DNA from: Warburgia ugandensis
Taxonomy: Eukaryota > Streptophyta > Magnoliopsida > Canellales > Canellaceae
Direction: 5' to 3'
DNA length: 64,000 nucleotides
Assembly: GCA_035236585.1 (NCBI GenBank)
Contig: CP141128.1
Coordinates: 39,538,684 to 39,602,683, forward strand
A model generated the notes under the pieces. The model was not told the DNA's origin, searched no databases, and saw only the letters and a program-made list of their open reading frames with translations. Made by a program: the position numbers and the translations under genes. Below are positions 23,791 through 37,130 of the stretch, piece after piece; the first letter of the stretch is position 1; each line of letters starts with the position of its first letter.

Positions 23791-25750
23791 ATGGAAGGAG
23801 GTAACTGCTCTTGGAATTTTTATCTTGCCATTTTTTGCTTCTTCTTTTGTCATCTTCTTGCCCTGGGATTATTATTTTTTGTTTGAATCATTATTTTCCT
23901 CTGTAAGCATGTTCTAAAGCTCCATTGCTAGGGAGGTCAAGCCATTATCTAAGAAGGATCCAATTCTTAATGGAGTGCCTAGTTCCCTCTTTGAAAGCTT
24001 TTTTCTTATGGTAGAATATCTAATGCATGGTCATATATGATATTGCTACTCATGGCTTCACATTTTCTTGTGTCACCTATCATTGGGTGAAATATTCATA
24101 CCATCATTGACTCAGCTTATTCCAGGTCTCATCATTATAATTTTCAACTATAGCATAGTACAATCAATACTATAGAGTCATCTTGGGTCACCTATACACT
24201 TAGCTTATCCTAAGTGCTCATACTTGAGTTACTTAGCTTCCAACTACAAGTGGAATATCTTGTTTAGTATTAGACTACCAAGGAACCCAAGAACTTTAAC
24301 TGAATAACTAGGCTTCCAACATGCTTTAAGAACATTTCACTTGAATGATCATCATTTAAATCATAAATGAAATTGATTAAACCTACTAAAAATATTCTCA
24401 CAATAGCTAGATAGTGAATGAACTATCGCATTATGTTACCTAACAATCTTAATTCCCAGAATCACATTAGGCACCGCAAGAGCCATCTATGAAACTACTT
24501 TGGGTCAAAGATACTTTGCAAATCCATCCCATATGCATAGGATCCCATATCATATTCTTTAAAGGACTTAAAATGCATGCAAATATGTCCACCACTTGAT
24601 ACATCTCACTAGATATTATCACTTATATACTTCTCAAACTAGTCCCTTGGAGTCTATTTTCAACTTTTACAATGTCCTAATTAGCCTATAGAATTATCCC
24701 ACTAAACTTTTATAACCCTCAAGTCAACCCATGTGATTATATATGTGCAAACTTTTATCCAACGATGTTGCCTAGGTAGCTATTAGATTTTGATTATTTA
24801 CTCAACATTCGATTAGTGAAGATTGAAGTCTTCTCTTCATTTAGAAGTATTGTTGACATAGCACGTTATAGTCTACAACACTTGGTTAATAGCCATGTAA
24901 CTAGATATCAATAAACCTTATCTTGTACTCATCAATGGTATCATCTTTAACATTTTTATAAGGATCCACTTCTAGCCAAAATAGTGTACTTCCAAAACAA
25001 AACATGATGTGTCATGGCAAGGTAAATGTATTTAACAACTCCACACTCAAGATGTAAGTCCTCCTCTTTGAAGTTTTAATCTTCACTAGTTCAATAACCT
25101 AATCTTTTATTGATGCCTTTTACCTTTGTGTATAGCTTCATCACCTTGTGTTGGTAAGTAGTCCTCAAATTTAGAATCCATGGGGTTTGTAGCCTTCATT
25201 TGTGAAAGTATAATTGGTTATTTTACATCCCACTCTCGATTCTCTTTTACCTACAAGATTTCTATGCGCTTGGTATCCCACCTTTTAGAAATTTAAGGCA
25301 TGTCTCCTCCTTGCATACTTCTCTCAGAAGATTTCTAATTACCTCTAGATTATACCTCAATGCCCACTATCATACTCTTTGATTATGGGTTAAATTTTTT
25401 TCCTTAACAAGCCCAATGAGTAATGACTAGTGAATATGTTTGTTATCTTTCTTTCTTAGGATATTTAGACCTTTACTTTAAACTATTTGAAAAATAAGGC
25501 TTGCTTTTTTTATTAGAAAGAGAGGTTTACAGTTGGAAGATGATAAGAACATGCTTACTGTCACATGACTCATGGAAACTTAATATTTTAACAAAAATTA
25601 TTGAAATTGCCCTTAAATGTTAGAAATCCTATATTACTGATTCTTATTCTCTCCTCTGTCTCTCTTTCCTTCATTTTCATAACTCATATGGAGTAACCTC
25701 AACTGTGTTCTAATGAACTTTGTTTAAAATATGACATAGTGAGAATAGTA
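23791..25750. other. Unassigned AT-rich sequence between outer CACTA genes
   Basis: I see no long open frame, recognisable domain or repeat structure. It may be a long first intron or leader of the outer ORF2, split by the solo LTR at 25756-30174, or an older unidentified insertion. Confidence 0.4.
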
Positions 25751-25755
25751 CCTTT
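25751..25755. repeat. TSD CCTTT (left) of giant solo LTR
   Basis: It is identical to 30175-30179, a 5-bp duplication as made by LTR-element integrase. Confidence 0.9.
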
Positions 25756-26372
25756 TGTAATAACCCCAATTTTTGTAAATTGATTGAGAAAAATCAATAA
25801 AGTTTGAGTTTTAGATATTTCGGGCTGAAATATTAGGGTTATTTAAAATAAACTTTTTATAAAAGTATAATCAAATCATAAGACATGTAAAATTGAAATT
25901 AAACTTAGCAAACCCTTCAAAATGACTGTAAGCACGACAAATTTCAAATTAGGATGAGAAATCCTTAAGTTTTTCATTTTTTTGGACAAAAGGGGTAAAA
26001 TAGTAATTTTACCCAAAAATCAAAATATTCCAAAAATCAAAATATGAAACATCAAAATTTAGAATGTACTGAGAAATACGAATCCAACGCCACTAAGTAC
26101 ACTCAAATCCGAGATCATGGGAATAAAACCCAAAGTTTTATGCATAAAGGGCAAAACAGACTTTTTACACCATGTGGGGCCCACATGGGGCCCACATGGG
26201 GACCACCACGTCCCTAACAACCAATTTGATCAGCAGCCCATGTGAAACATGGGTCAACAAAGATCAGCTAGTCATGGGGAAGAAAAGTTAGGCATGGGAG
26301 CATTGAAGACTTTCATGTCATTTTATATTAAAAAAATTACATATTATAATCATGGAAAAAGACCCAAAATGC

Positions 26373-26381
26373 CTATAAATA
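26373..26381 (+). promoter_or_regulatory. TATA-like box of giant LTR
   Basis: CTATAAATA lies 617 bases into the LTR. It is conserved in the copies at 39032-39040 and, inverted, at about 50466-50474. It is the probable start of the R region. Confidence 0.6.
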
Positions 26382-29300
26382 CAACCCCAAAAATCTTCCA
26401 AAAATCCTCATAAAATCCCCACAAAATTATCTTCAATCTCCTTGAAAAATTAGATCTAGAATCCCTCTCCAAAACCCCAAAATTTCCAAGAGTTAGATCT
26501 CTTTCCAACTTGTTTTTCTTTTTAGATTAGAACAAGAGACCTAAATTCAATTAGGCACTCTGTTCTAGATCTAATTTGATCAATTCCACCGTCCAAAACA
26601 TCCCAACACATCTATTCTACAAAACCCCCAAAGAAATTTCAAGATCCAACGGTTCAAACAATGGTATTTGCAAGAAAGGTGGATTTTAGGCTATATCTTC
26701 ATCAACAAGGTATTTTTTTAAATTGGGCATATAAATGAGGTTTTCTCTCCAATCAAGTAAGTGGAAATCCTTTTCATATATTTTTAGTATTTTTTATGTA
26801 ATTTTTATTTTACTGTAATTAATTTTGGTAATAAAAAGGTAAAAATAAAGTAAACAATAGAACCCTTAATTCATGATGATGGAGTGCTCAGATGAAAAAT
26901 CTGACTCCACCAATCAATGCAGAATGGTCCAAAATCCCTAGGGTAGAATTTCAGAAAGATCTGAGCAGTTTTGGACCCTCAATTGAGAGAGATTAATTCT
27001 GGTGGGCCTAGATCAAATCTGGACCCTAGGAACGGCTGAAAACTTCAATTTAAGATTGTGGAGTCATATGAACTCCAAATTGAGATCAGAAAGAAGCTAT
27101 GGAAATCTTGTAATGTCTAGTTTCTAATGAAGTCATAATATTTCTAAAATTTATTTCTGTATTTTTCTGTATTTTGGAAATAAGTGTCCAATTTCTAAGA
27201 TCTTCAAGATCTGAGGTGATCATATCTTGAAAATTTATTTTAGTGATGATATAATAATGTAATAAAGTAATATCTATGGTTAATTTGGACAGATCTTGGA
27301 TAAAATAAGGGATCTACCCTTTATGGTAGAAAAACCCAAAAAAAAAATACAAAGGGACCCACTTGATCAATGAGATCAAGTGTGATCAGATCCTTGGGAT
27401 GGAAAGAATAAATGTTTATATGATGAAATCCAAGGAAATCATGGATGGATTATGATAAAAATAGATCAATGTGATCTTTTGACCTTAATAGAGAAAATTC
27501 TCTAAATATAACTAAAGTCCTTAAACAAAGAAAAAGATCTAAGATCAAATGGTTGGATCATAAGTAAAGGTTTCTAAAAAAATATAATTAGTTTCATTTT
27601 ATATTATTATGTTATAAAGCATGCTAGTATAACATTTAGAGTTTAGTATGATATGTGTTCATTCTTATCATAAGGTGCTAGATTTAATTTAAGTACCTTG
27701 CCTCATTTTCATTGAATGTTAAATTAGGTAGTTTTATGCTTTAAATTTATAATTCATTTATGGTTGAATGTTAGTAGTAGATTTACTTGTTATGAGATAA
27801 AGAGCATAAAACATCAAAAATGTATTCTAATGAGAAAGTAGAGTTTCATGACACAAATAAGAATGAAGTACTTTGGACTTAATTAGTAAGGGCTATAGTT
27901 AGTAGGACAATATAAGGATTATCAAATCCTTAGCCCAAATTAGGAAAAGAATAATAAACCCCATGAATGACATTATAAATATTCATGGACTTAATTAAAA
28001 TCCATTAGAAAGAGTACTTAGGGTAAACATGCTTATAGGAACCTTATGAAAGGTTGAGCTATGGTCATTCTAGTGAATGATGAACATAGTGGTTAAGGGG
28101 GTTATCTAATAGAGCCTCGCTCTTCCCCTACCTTCTGTTGATGTTTGTGAGGTCTAAACGCCTCCTTACATGAGGATTGAAGTAACCACTTTGTGTTCAC
28201 CCATTCAACTAGTAAGCCTTAGCCAATTGGAAATAAGAGGAGCAGTCTAGATTTAGGCTTGAATAAGCTACCTTCAACCATGCACATTAAGCTGGTTGAA
28301 TAATAATCATAAGAGCATAAAAGGTTAGTAAATTACCTAACCCTAATAAAAACAGTAAGTAAGATAAGGATGATCAAACAAGATCCATTAGATCTTGGAT
28401 GATCAAGAACAATAAGAATAAGAACACTATATTGTACTTAGTATGTATGTTTAGTAGTATACTTGTTATAGTTCATTAGATTAGATAATCCAAACCCTTG
28501 ATCAAAGGTGATTCAAGGAAGAAAACCAAGATCATCCTCCATAGGGATGATCCAAGAACTGAACTTAGATCAAAGAAGAACTAGGCGATAGAAGATCTAG
28601 GACCTTGATCTTTATCAACATGAGTAGATTGTCAATCAAAGGATCTATGAAAGATCAAGATCAAGGAGATGAACATACAAAGACTTAGAGATAGAAAAAT
28701 ACTTAGATATGAATGATCTAAAGATCATTCTAAACATCAGATCTAGTGATCAATAGGATTGTTCATAATTTATATATTGACAATATGTATGGATGTACAG
28801 ATTACATACATCGGTCAAGATCATGGAAGATTGGGGAAAAGAAATCAATCCTTAAAGGTAGGAGGATTTGATTAATGCATTTACATGAGATATTCATGAT
28901 TGTACTCATGATCTTATGTTGACAAGAGTAATGATAATACTTGTAGTAAATCTCTTGAAAACCTTATGATCCAACCAAACACCTATAAGATGGTTAAGGA
29001 CTAAACTATAAGTGAATAGGGAACTAGAAAATATTTCAGCCCTAAGTAAACAGACGTATGGTCTGATATATATGAAATCTATTTTACATACAAGCTTGGA
29101 GGCTTGTGAGTTTGTTTTAATAGGCATGAGCCTAGGGGATGCTATTGCTAGAGGAGTTATGAGGGTTTGGCCACCCGCTCCTTGAAATTTGATGATATGA
29201 TGATACCTTGCCCAATGAGAGGCTAAAAGCCGGGTGGTGGCAATTATGGGAAGGCCACCACAGTGAAAGTCTTGCCCCCCCATACGGGCAGTGACATAAT

Positions 29301-29969
29301 ATTTTCCACCGTGGTATCAGTGGTGAACAGGGCAGTTATCCGAGCGCGCTAGTACGGATTAGACTGCAGCATAGCAACCTTTCTGATTATTTTGCACTAT
29401 GATGCATATGGGAATAGGCATAGTGAAATGCCTTATGTTATAGCATAATGAAATGCTAGGTAATTGTATATTACCAATGTTTCCCAAGAAGGTAAATTCC
29501 CAGTATGAGATTAGCTGTAATACTAAATTCTCAAAATGAAGAGAATTGATCAGCTTAGTTGGGAGTGATATTTGACTATTTTCACGAATTTAACTGGTTT
29601 ACCCATGAAGGGTATGTATGTATATAGATATACATGACTTACAAAGTAAAGAGTATGTTTAAGGATAATGAGATTATGAAGTATTGGAATTACATTCTCA
29701 ATGTTATGTTTCTTGAATCCCCTACCAAGCATTGCTTGCTGAGATATTGTACTTGTTGCAATATCTCAGATCCAGGGAAGGAGAGTTAGGAGCTGAAGAC
29801 TATAGAAGACTTGAAGAGAATAATCTTCAAGGTATACCCTTGAAGACATGTATTTTTCTTTGTTGAGAGTTTTATTGTATGGTGAGCTTGAGTTTTGGAT
29901 TATGTAATTTGGACAAGTATTGTACTAGATTTGGTCATCTTGTGAACCACTGGATGGATCCTGGAGTTT

Positions 29970-29976
29970 AATAAAA
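29970..29976 (+). promoter_or_regulatory. Polyadenylation signal of giant LTR
   Basis: AATAAAA lies about 200 bases before the LTR end. The same signal at the same distance occurs at 1844-1850, 43507-43513 and, inverted, 46548-46554. Confidence 0.55.
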
Positions 29977-30174
29977 GTATATTCCTTCAATGGAATTTTA
30001 TTTTGTACACAAATTGTACTTATGTTATGTATGAAGTGGTGACTTGGGTTTTCAAAACAAGTTCTAAAGAAAAGAATATCCGTTGTTTTGTTTTGCGAAA
30101 AATTTTTACACTCTTAAGGGCCCTGCTTTCAAAATACTTTACAAATCATGTTTTCAAAAACCCGGGTCGTCACA

Positions 30175-30179
30175 CCTTT
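30175..30179. repeat. TSD CCTTT (right) of giant solo LTR
   Basis: It matches 25751-25755 exactly. Confidence 0.9.
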
Positions 30180-30412
30180 CTCACACAATTTTTAGATAAT
30201 CATAAACTAGTGAGCATGGAATTGACCATCTCCACGAATGTTTAGGTCGTCTACTTACTAATGCTTTTTATGAAATATAACCTCTTTGATCAAACCTTAG
30301 TATCTTAATCTTTACATTATAAATATTAGCTGGTTTTCTCCTACATTCTTTTTATTGTTTCTTTGAATTAATATTATTTCTAACTAGTTTAATTGTAGTA
30401 TTTTGACTTGTG

Positions 30413-32355
30413 AAGGAAACGTGGATCATGAAGAATATGAACAGCATGAAGAACAATCCAGTCCATGTACACCTGTCAAGAGAAAGGGTAAAGGGCTGAC
30501 AAAAGTGGAACATAGAATTAAGAGAAAGTCAAAGGGAATAAAAGAAATGGTACAATTTAACACTAGAGGGTAGACGATAGGTGGTAGTGCATATTCTTAT
30601 GCTAGTTTCATATGCTGCATAGTTAGAAGCATGGTACTAGTCTCAATGACTAATTGGAGACATGTGTTTCCATCAATCAAAGATGCATTATGAGAAATGG
30701 TCAAGGTATGTAAATTCTTCCTACATATAACATATATGTCTCTTATCTTGTTTTCTTCACATAGATGGACAGGCTTCCTTTTCTTTTGTAGTCTACCTTT
30801 ACAATCTCTAAGGGGGTAGTGAAAAATGGAGGAAATGGAAGTGTGAGCTTACAGGAAAGTACATACTTCCAAATGCCAATGACCCATTAAGGATTAATAT
30901 TGTCCCTGAGTTGTATTCTTGATTCATTGATTAGGATGCATGGAATCAATTTGTATTAGTTTAGGCTCTCATATGATTTGAGGTAACTACAACTAGACCA
31001 AAATTTGATTCCTCTAATTATTAAAGTCAATTGTATTTTGATTACATTCCTTTGATATGTATGGAAAGCATATGAAAGGACAAATGGTTGTGCAACTAAT
31101 CATATGTAGCACACCTTTCACGGTTGGCTATGCATGGTTAGAGGAAGAAGTAAGTATATGTGACAGTTCATTTTGGTCTAAATATTTTAGATTTTTATTT
31201 CATTAACTTTGACTTAGTATCTCTTTAATAGCAAAAGAAGGTTAGGACCATGGAGCCCATTGACCATGCCCTTCTATGGAAAATAGCACATTCGAACGAG
31301 CATAACTCCTATACCTTCATTGACAAAAATACTATAGTAGTTACGTCATGAATTGTAAGTGGTTTTATGTGCCTACCTTTGTATCTCTTGAATTATATTA
31401 CATATATGGATTTGATCATGCTCTGATAACTACATGTGTAGGAAGAGTAAACCTAAGAAAGTGCAACTACTGGGACTCTAAGTAGCACTGCTGCAAAGGG
31501 AGACATGCTGTATAGGGCTATGGGCAATGAGGAGCACCATGGCCTAGTAAAGGGCCAAGGTTGTGGTGTGGTTCCTTTCAAGTTCTTCCCTAAATCAAAG
31601 AATCCTCTAGTAGAATACTTAGAAGAATGGAAGGAGAAAACCTTCAAAGACATATATAAGAAGGTGAAGAATGATTTGTATAAGGACTTTTTGATTTGTA
31701 GAAGTACATGTTAGGGTATTGTCCCTTGACCCAAAGATGATAATAACTACACTCCATTTGAAGAAGAGGTGAGGAGCAAGTCTTTGAAGGAGGTTTCCTA
31801 ATTATTGAAGTATGTATTGACATGTTTACTTAGCATTTTTGAATTATTTAGTATTCTTTTCATGATTATATGTGTGTGTGTGTTATTTCTTAATTATAGG
31901 TGGGTCAATGTTTCAACTACATAAAGCTGAGAACTATGTCTCTGTGTCTACATTGTATAAGGTTCATTCTATCACGTTGCAAGGAAGTTGATGCATCCAT
32001 ACACTATGCATGTGTGCATTACTGCTTCCATCCAACCAAATGTCCCCTACCATTATGGATAAAAGGGGACAATATTTAAACAATCAGGGATGAAATTGGA
32101 TATCATGTGGCTTGTTTAGAGAAACCAATGATATCCAAGGTATCTATATGGTGTCATAGCATCATGTTCATCTACATTTTTTAATTCCTCTCCCAAATTG
32201 ATTAATATTGTCTACAATATGTTGGTTCACCAAAAGCAGCAGAAGGAGCCATTGAGGTTGACCCCTTCCCCAACAGCAAATTTCAACATAGTGGATGCCC
32301 CATCCCAGGTATTTATATATACTTGTATAATAAGATTTAATATCTCTATCTCTCT

Positions 32356-32395
<40 letters not shown>

Positions 32396-33480
32396 TCATT
32401 ACTAATTTCTGGAATGTAACTTCCATAGTGTAGGGATCTAGTGGAGGTTCCATCTAACACACCTCCATTCTTGAGGGGATTATACAAGCTAGTCAATGAA
32501 GATAAGGATATTAGGTCCATAAGGATAGAGGCGGGTGTGCTTGTCGAAGATATGGTTGTGGTTCCATTCATGAAGGAGGACCTCTTAACCATATGTAATA
32601 TGGCTCAACTTGAATACACAGACATCGTCTTCTATATCGAGTATATCGTGTAACTTCCTATTAAAAATAAAATGACATTAATTGTTTTTTTAATAAGATG
32701 TGATAATTATTTGACCTAACCCAACTCAGGTCTTTACACAATAAATTGCAAAGATTAGATGTTAAAGATGTTTACAAATTCTTAGACCTGTTGTCATCTT
32801 TGGGCCAAAGGAGCATTTTCCATGGAGAAATAAATAGAAGATATCATACCTAGGCTCTTACATTGTACGAAGGGGCATCCTTACTGATTCCTTACAATAG
32901 CAGGTAAGTTATAACATGTGTTGATAAATTATATAATTTAATACACATGAATACTATATCAGCTAAAATTTGTAACTTATAATTGAATTATTGTATTTAT
33001 AGGTCCCATTGGATGCTGCTGGCTTTGTATGTGCATGGTGGGCATGCAATGTTTTTTTATTCTTATGGAGTGCACATTTAAGGATATCTTATGGAAATTA
33101 TCAACAAGTAAGCCTTTATTATTTCATTCATTATAATAACTAGACACCTGATAACCATCATATTATTCATAATCCAATGCATTTCAATCATATATATGCA
33201 GTGCATAGTATAAATGGCCTAAGGTAGAAGATATTGACCACCTAACAAAACTCAACTGGAAAAGATCAAGGTAAGGTTTACTAGCTCTTTACTATGATTT
33301 ATAACCTAAAATTATTTCACATGATATTTGACCCTTTTCTCTTATCTTTGATGCTTAGTGCCCTAAACAACAATCTAATTGGTAGTGTAGTTATTACATT
33401 CCCAGATGCATAAGAACCCTCATTCACAAAGAATTTATAATCTCACAATTGAGAAAGGTAAGACAATTCCTGATCATTAT
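30413..33480 (+). pseudogene. Outer CACTA second gene (ORF2): Ptta/En/Spm-type region plus Ulp1-like peptidase, multi-exon, decayed
   Basis: The first exon (about 30413-30703) starts with a basic stretch (PCTPVKRKGKGLTKVEHRIK) and then VRSMVLVSMTNWRHVFPSIK, ending at a GTATGT donor. After an acceptor at about 30790 comes WKCELTGKYILPNANDPLRI, the Ptta/En/Spm plant transposase pattern. An exon at 31441-31714 reads EEHHGLVKGQGCGVVPFKFF. At 32490-32640 comes IEAGVLVEDMVVVPFMKEDL. The Ulp1-like end follows: LIPYNSR near 32890, SHWMLLALYVHGGHAMFFY at 33001-33070 (His-Trp motif), and PKQQSNW-stop-CSYYIPRCIRTL at 33361-33430, where TAG at 33383-33385 stands just before the presumed catalytic Cys. 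Block order matches the inner ORF2. It is broken by several stops. Exon limits are approximate. Confidence 0.78.
32361..32385. repeat. (CA)n microsatellite
   Basis: An uninterrupted CA run lies in an ORF2 intron, followed by a short (TA)n. Confidence 0.95.
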
Positions 33481-34039
33481 TATAGCTTTTTACATTTCTT
33501 GATTGACTCCAAGATTGCGTGTATAAACTAATTTATTATATGTTTCTTATGGGAAGATTTGGAAAGCAAGAGTTACTCCCAATTGATATAGATGACATTA
33601 GAATGGAATGTGTAGAATATATTATGAACTTTAATTTGTAGTTCACTGATGTTAATGATTGTAAACATTTTTACTCAAGTAAAATACAAAACACAACTTC
33701 ATTTCAACTGATGTATTTCATTTTTCTTTTGATTAAAGCATGTGTGTGCTTTTTTTATTTCAATGAGGGAAAGTTGGTGTCTTGAACTAGACATATGGTT
33801 CTCTATGGAGAAGTGTGAATGTATGGGTGTGCTTTCTTTATTTCAATATGAAATGTATGGAGAAGTTGAATGTGGAATGTTGGAAGTCAATGTGTAGAAT
33901 GATTCTAGCTTACAGAAGTAAAGTGAATGTGTTATTTTGTTACTTAGTGAGTATTGAATTAATGAATTTTGAAAAATATAACTTCAAGAAGAATCTACAA
34001 ATAGAAACCAACAAAAAAATTTAGAAATTGGTTAAGAAG
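33481..34039. other. 3' flank of outer ORF2
   Basis: The sequence is AT-rich. The 69-codon frame at 33815-34024 has no recognisable family and is probably chance. Confidence 0.35.
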
Positions 34040-34660
34040 GATGTACAATATAAGAGGGTTTCTAAAATAACCATCCTCTATTATTATAAATAAAGGACAA
34101 TTCTTGAAAAACCGTCTTATGAACTTCTTAAAATATATGATGATTTTTCAAAATCCATCTTATATTATTAATAATATAAGAAGGTTTTTGAAAAATCATC
34201 CTATAATACTATAACAATATAAGAAAAAATTGTCCTTTAATACTATAAGAATATAAGATGGTTTTTGAAAAATCATCCTGTATTCTTTCAGTAATATAGG
34301 ATAGGTTTTCAAAAACTATCTTCTATTAGTTGTAATATAGGAAGATTTTCAAAAATCGTCATATATTATTACTAATATAAGATGATTTTTAATAACCATC
34401 CTATATTAGTATAAGAATATGGGTTGATTTTTTATAAATCTTCCTTTTCTTAAAACTGTCTTTGAAAAACCATGAAAAATATAGGATGTCCATCCTATAT
34501 TTTACCAAATATATTAGATGGTTTTTTGTTAGTCGTCCTATAATAATTTATAATATAGGATAGTTTTTCAACCATGTTATAGTTGCACCTATTTCATAAG
34601 ATGACTCGGTATAAGACAGTTTTTTAATCATCTTTTGTGCACATTTTTAACCATCTTAGA
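34040..34660. repeat. Subterminal repeats, right end of outer CACTA
   Basis: About fifteen units of ATAAGATGGTTTTTGAAAAA and its complement AAAAACCATCCTATATT occur in both orientations, the same motif as 3395-3860 and 22735-23270. They run up to the presumed terminus at 34678. Confidence 0.85.
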
Positions 34661-34681
34661 AACCCACTTGCTGTGGTGGTG

Positions 34682-35010
34682 CAATGGGTTGTTGGACAGC
34701 TGAGAAACTATATGCAATTGATTTAAAGATGGAAAAACCATTACTAATAGATAGCATCTCTAACCAATTGCCAGAGGAAAGTCTAGAAAATGTTAGAGGA
34801 GCTTTTACAAGATTTTGCATGGAGATCGATATGGCCACTTCCCTTGACTCGCGAACATCTCTGGGGGATGTAGAGAATGGTGTGTGGCAACCATTTGGAT
34901 ATGGATGGAACACGGGACTGTCTCTAAAGTGTGGAATTGTTGGACACATGACTAAAATATGTAAATCAAAGGAACCTCCATCAAAGTAGGAAATTGAGAA
35001 GGAAAAATAG
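34682..35010 (+). pseudogene. LINE L1-type ORF1 fragment (DUF4283 / zinc-knuckle)
   Basis: The open frame 34684-34989 contains CWTAEKLYAIDLKMEKPLLI, GAFTRFCMEIDMATSLDSRT, WQPFGYGWNTGLSLKC, and then GIVGHMTKICK. This is the end of the DUF4283 region and the CCHC-type zinc knuckle of plant L1 ORF1 proteins, although the first Cys of the knuckle appears replaced (LSLKCGIVGH). The N-terminal half is missing: the fragment starts directly beside the outer CACTA's right end, which may have split it. The A-rich, lysine-rich sequence that follows to about 35560 could be the ORF1 tail. No reverse transcriptase follows. Confidence 0.7.
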
Positions 35011-36329
35011 GAAAAAGCACCAAATGTGAAAGGACTTGGTGGAATGGAACAAAAATATAGGGAGTAGAATACAGTAAAATAGAGTTGAAGAAAACCAATT
35101 TAAGGGGCTCAACATCAAGTGAAATTGTCAAACCAATTTAACTCTTTGAGGGAGGGAAAGGAAGAAGAATAGGGAAATGAGTCAACACAAAAGGATTTAT
35201 TAACTCTGGTAAGATGAAATTAAGTCAACAACTTGAGTCATCATTAAAGATGGATGAGATGAAAGGGAAGAAGGAAAAGCAAAATCCTTTTCAAAACAAT
35301 CTAGTGATGTCTCTTCCTCTTCTAGTACTAATGTATAGGAGATGCATCATTGTCAATTAAAGATACCATGTATGGTGAAAGTGGTGGTATTGATCATTAG
35401 ATAACCCTAAGGTTTTTACTCCAATAGATTTGTATCACATGAACTTGGCAAGTTTCATCAAAGTGTCATTAGTACATCCACAGTGGGCCCTAAAACCAAT
35501 TGAAACCTCAATTTGACAAATTTTAGGTCTTGGGAAAAGGCTTTTGATGCTCATTCTAAGATGATTTTTTTTTAATGGTAACTATTTATTGAGAAGAAAA
35601 GAAAACTTACAGAACTTTAGACCAAGATCGTACCTAAGTAGAATAGATATATGAAGGATAGTAGAGTTTGCGAGAAACTATTTAGTCAATAATATGATTG
35701 TCTTGAAAGATAATGTAAACTTTCTTCTTTGTATTTATCTTGCTTCTTATTTGTGTTTATTTTTTTATGATAATATGGTAGACATTTCATAAAAAATATC
35801 TCTTCGTATCTTGTACATCTTATTTATTGTAAACTATATGGAGCACAGTAAATACATGACCTTCAAGTTGGTCAATGGCTTTTCTTCTATTCTTTTTACG
35901 GTATTTGCTTAATCTTAATGCTCACTTCATGTTTTTCATCTCCCTTTTTGTGGTTTTTCTCTCTTGCCAACCCTTTTCTTCTCCGTCAAATTTTACATAT
36001 TTTAACAATCATCTCTTTGCCACCCAATTGCTAATCAGAGCCATCTTTGGACCTTTGGAAAGCTATATCTACATCATGCAGTAGCATTGATCACAACTAG
36101 TAGTCATAGTTACAAGCTCTTTTTAGGTCATTTGAAGTTAGTGAGGCCCTCAAATTGGCCATTGAAGTTCTCGACATTGATTTTTTGCGTAATTTGACTT
36201 CCACTATTCATCAGTGGCTGACTTTTCCTCTAACTCATCTTTTTTCTCCTCTTCCAACATTTCAAATCACTTCCTTGTTCCTATTTAAGAAATCTAACCA
36301 TCTTAATTGGCGATCTCAATTTTTGGATG
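35011..36329. other. Unassigned region after L1 fragment
   Basis: Positions 35011-35560 are A-rich and full of stops and may be decayed L1 ORF1 tail. Positions 35560-36329 are T-rich with short hydrophobic frames (such as 35875-36084) that show no family signature. No gene is supported. Confidence 0.35.
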
Positions 36330-37130
36330 TTCTTCAAAGTACATGATTTTCATCATCATCTTTCACTCTAACTGAAACCCACTTCATTCCCTATTTCTCA
36401 TGGTTTTCCCCTTTGTCTTCAGTCATTTTTCTTCTTTGTTTCAATCTTCTTCTTCCCCTCTTTCATCACTACTTAATCCATTTCATTTGTCCCTTGTTTC
36501 CTTCACTATCCCAACCATGCTTGTTTTTTCTTATTTTAGTTGTTTTTACTCCTCATCAATCATCATCATCATTCCTTGTTCATCACCATAATTTCTCCCT
36601 ATCTTTCATTGTTAATTTCCCTTATTTTCCACCATGTTTTTCTTTCCTGTTTTTCACCAATTTTTAATTGTTTTCTTTCTTGTTGCCACCTTTTAATGCA
36701 ACCCAATTTCAGATACCACCATTCCATCCCTTCTCATCTTTGTTCCTGGTGCATCTTTCAAACAACTTCCATAGCTATTTGAAATAGCCCCCTGCATTTT
36801 TTCTCCTTCTTTCGGTAAAATATAAAAAACACAAATAATTCCAATTTTACCTATAGAACTCTTGCTAATTTCCATTTGTGTCCTTTATCATTAAGTCTGT
36901 AAACTTTGTAGATCAAGTCCATGTTTTCTAATCCATTGATTGCACATTAACCAAATCAACGATTTAACCTTAATCGAGCTCTTTCTTAATCTCAAAGCCA
37001 CTATTAGATCATCACTTAAATTCAATTCTTGGATGATCCATTAGTTCTAATCTTGCATCTTGTGTCCAATCATTCAATCATAGCTATCCAATTCACAATT
37101 TCATCCATCAATCCAAATAGTCATCAACGG
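36330..37130 (-). repeat. LTR-like segment, inverted copy of 44380-45250
   Basis: Its reverse complement aligns by eye with 44380-45250. Shared blocks include ATTGATGGATGAAA, CTAATAGTGG, AATGGAATTATTTGTG-type sequence, GGGAGCTATTTCAAA-type sequence and GGTGGTATC.AAATTGGGTTG. Pyrimidine-rich frames at 36400-36782 are the complement of the purine-rich part of that segment and are not genes. Confidence 0.65.

Larger units (their letters stand above)
25756..30174 (+). mobile_element. Giant solo LTR, 4419 bp, TSD CCTTT (Ty3/gypsy-like)
   Basis: It starts TGTAATAACCCCAATTTT and ends CCCGGGTCGTCACA, with CCTTT at 25751-25755 and 30175-30179. It has TG...CA ends and no internal region, so it is a solo LTR made by recombination of two LTRs. 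It is very similar to the inverted copy 46349-51081 and more distant from 38493-43710. A TATA-like CTATAAATA lies at 26373-26381 and an AATAAAA signal at 29970-29976. Known chromovirus (Tekay/Del) LTRs often have such TGTAATAACCCC or TGTGACGACC termini, but with no internal region the lineage is an inference. No coding capacity is expected or seen. Confidence 0.93.

Noticed and set aside
36400-36782. Hydrophobic frames resembling small membrane proteins
   Set aside because: They are the reverse of a purine-rich LTR-like segment repeated inverted at 44380-45250.
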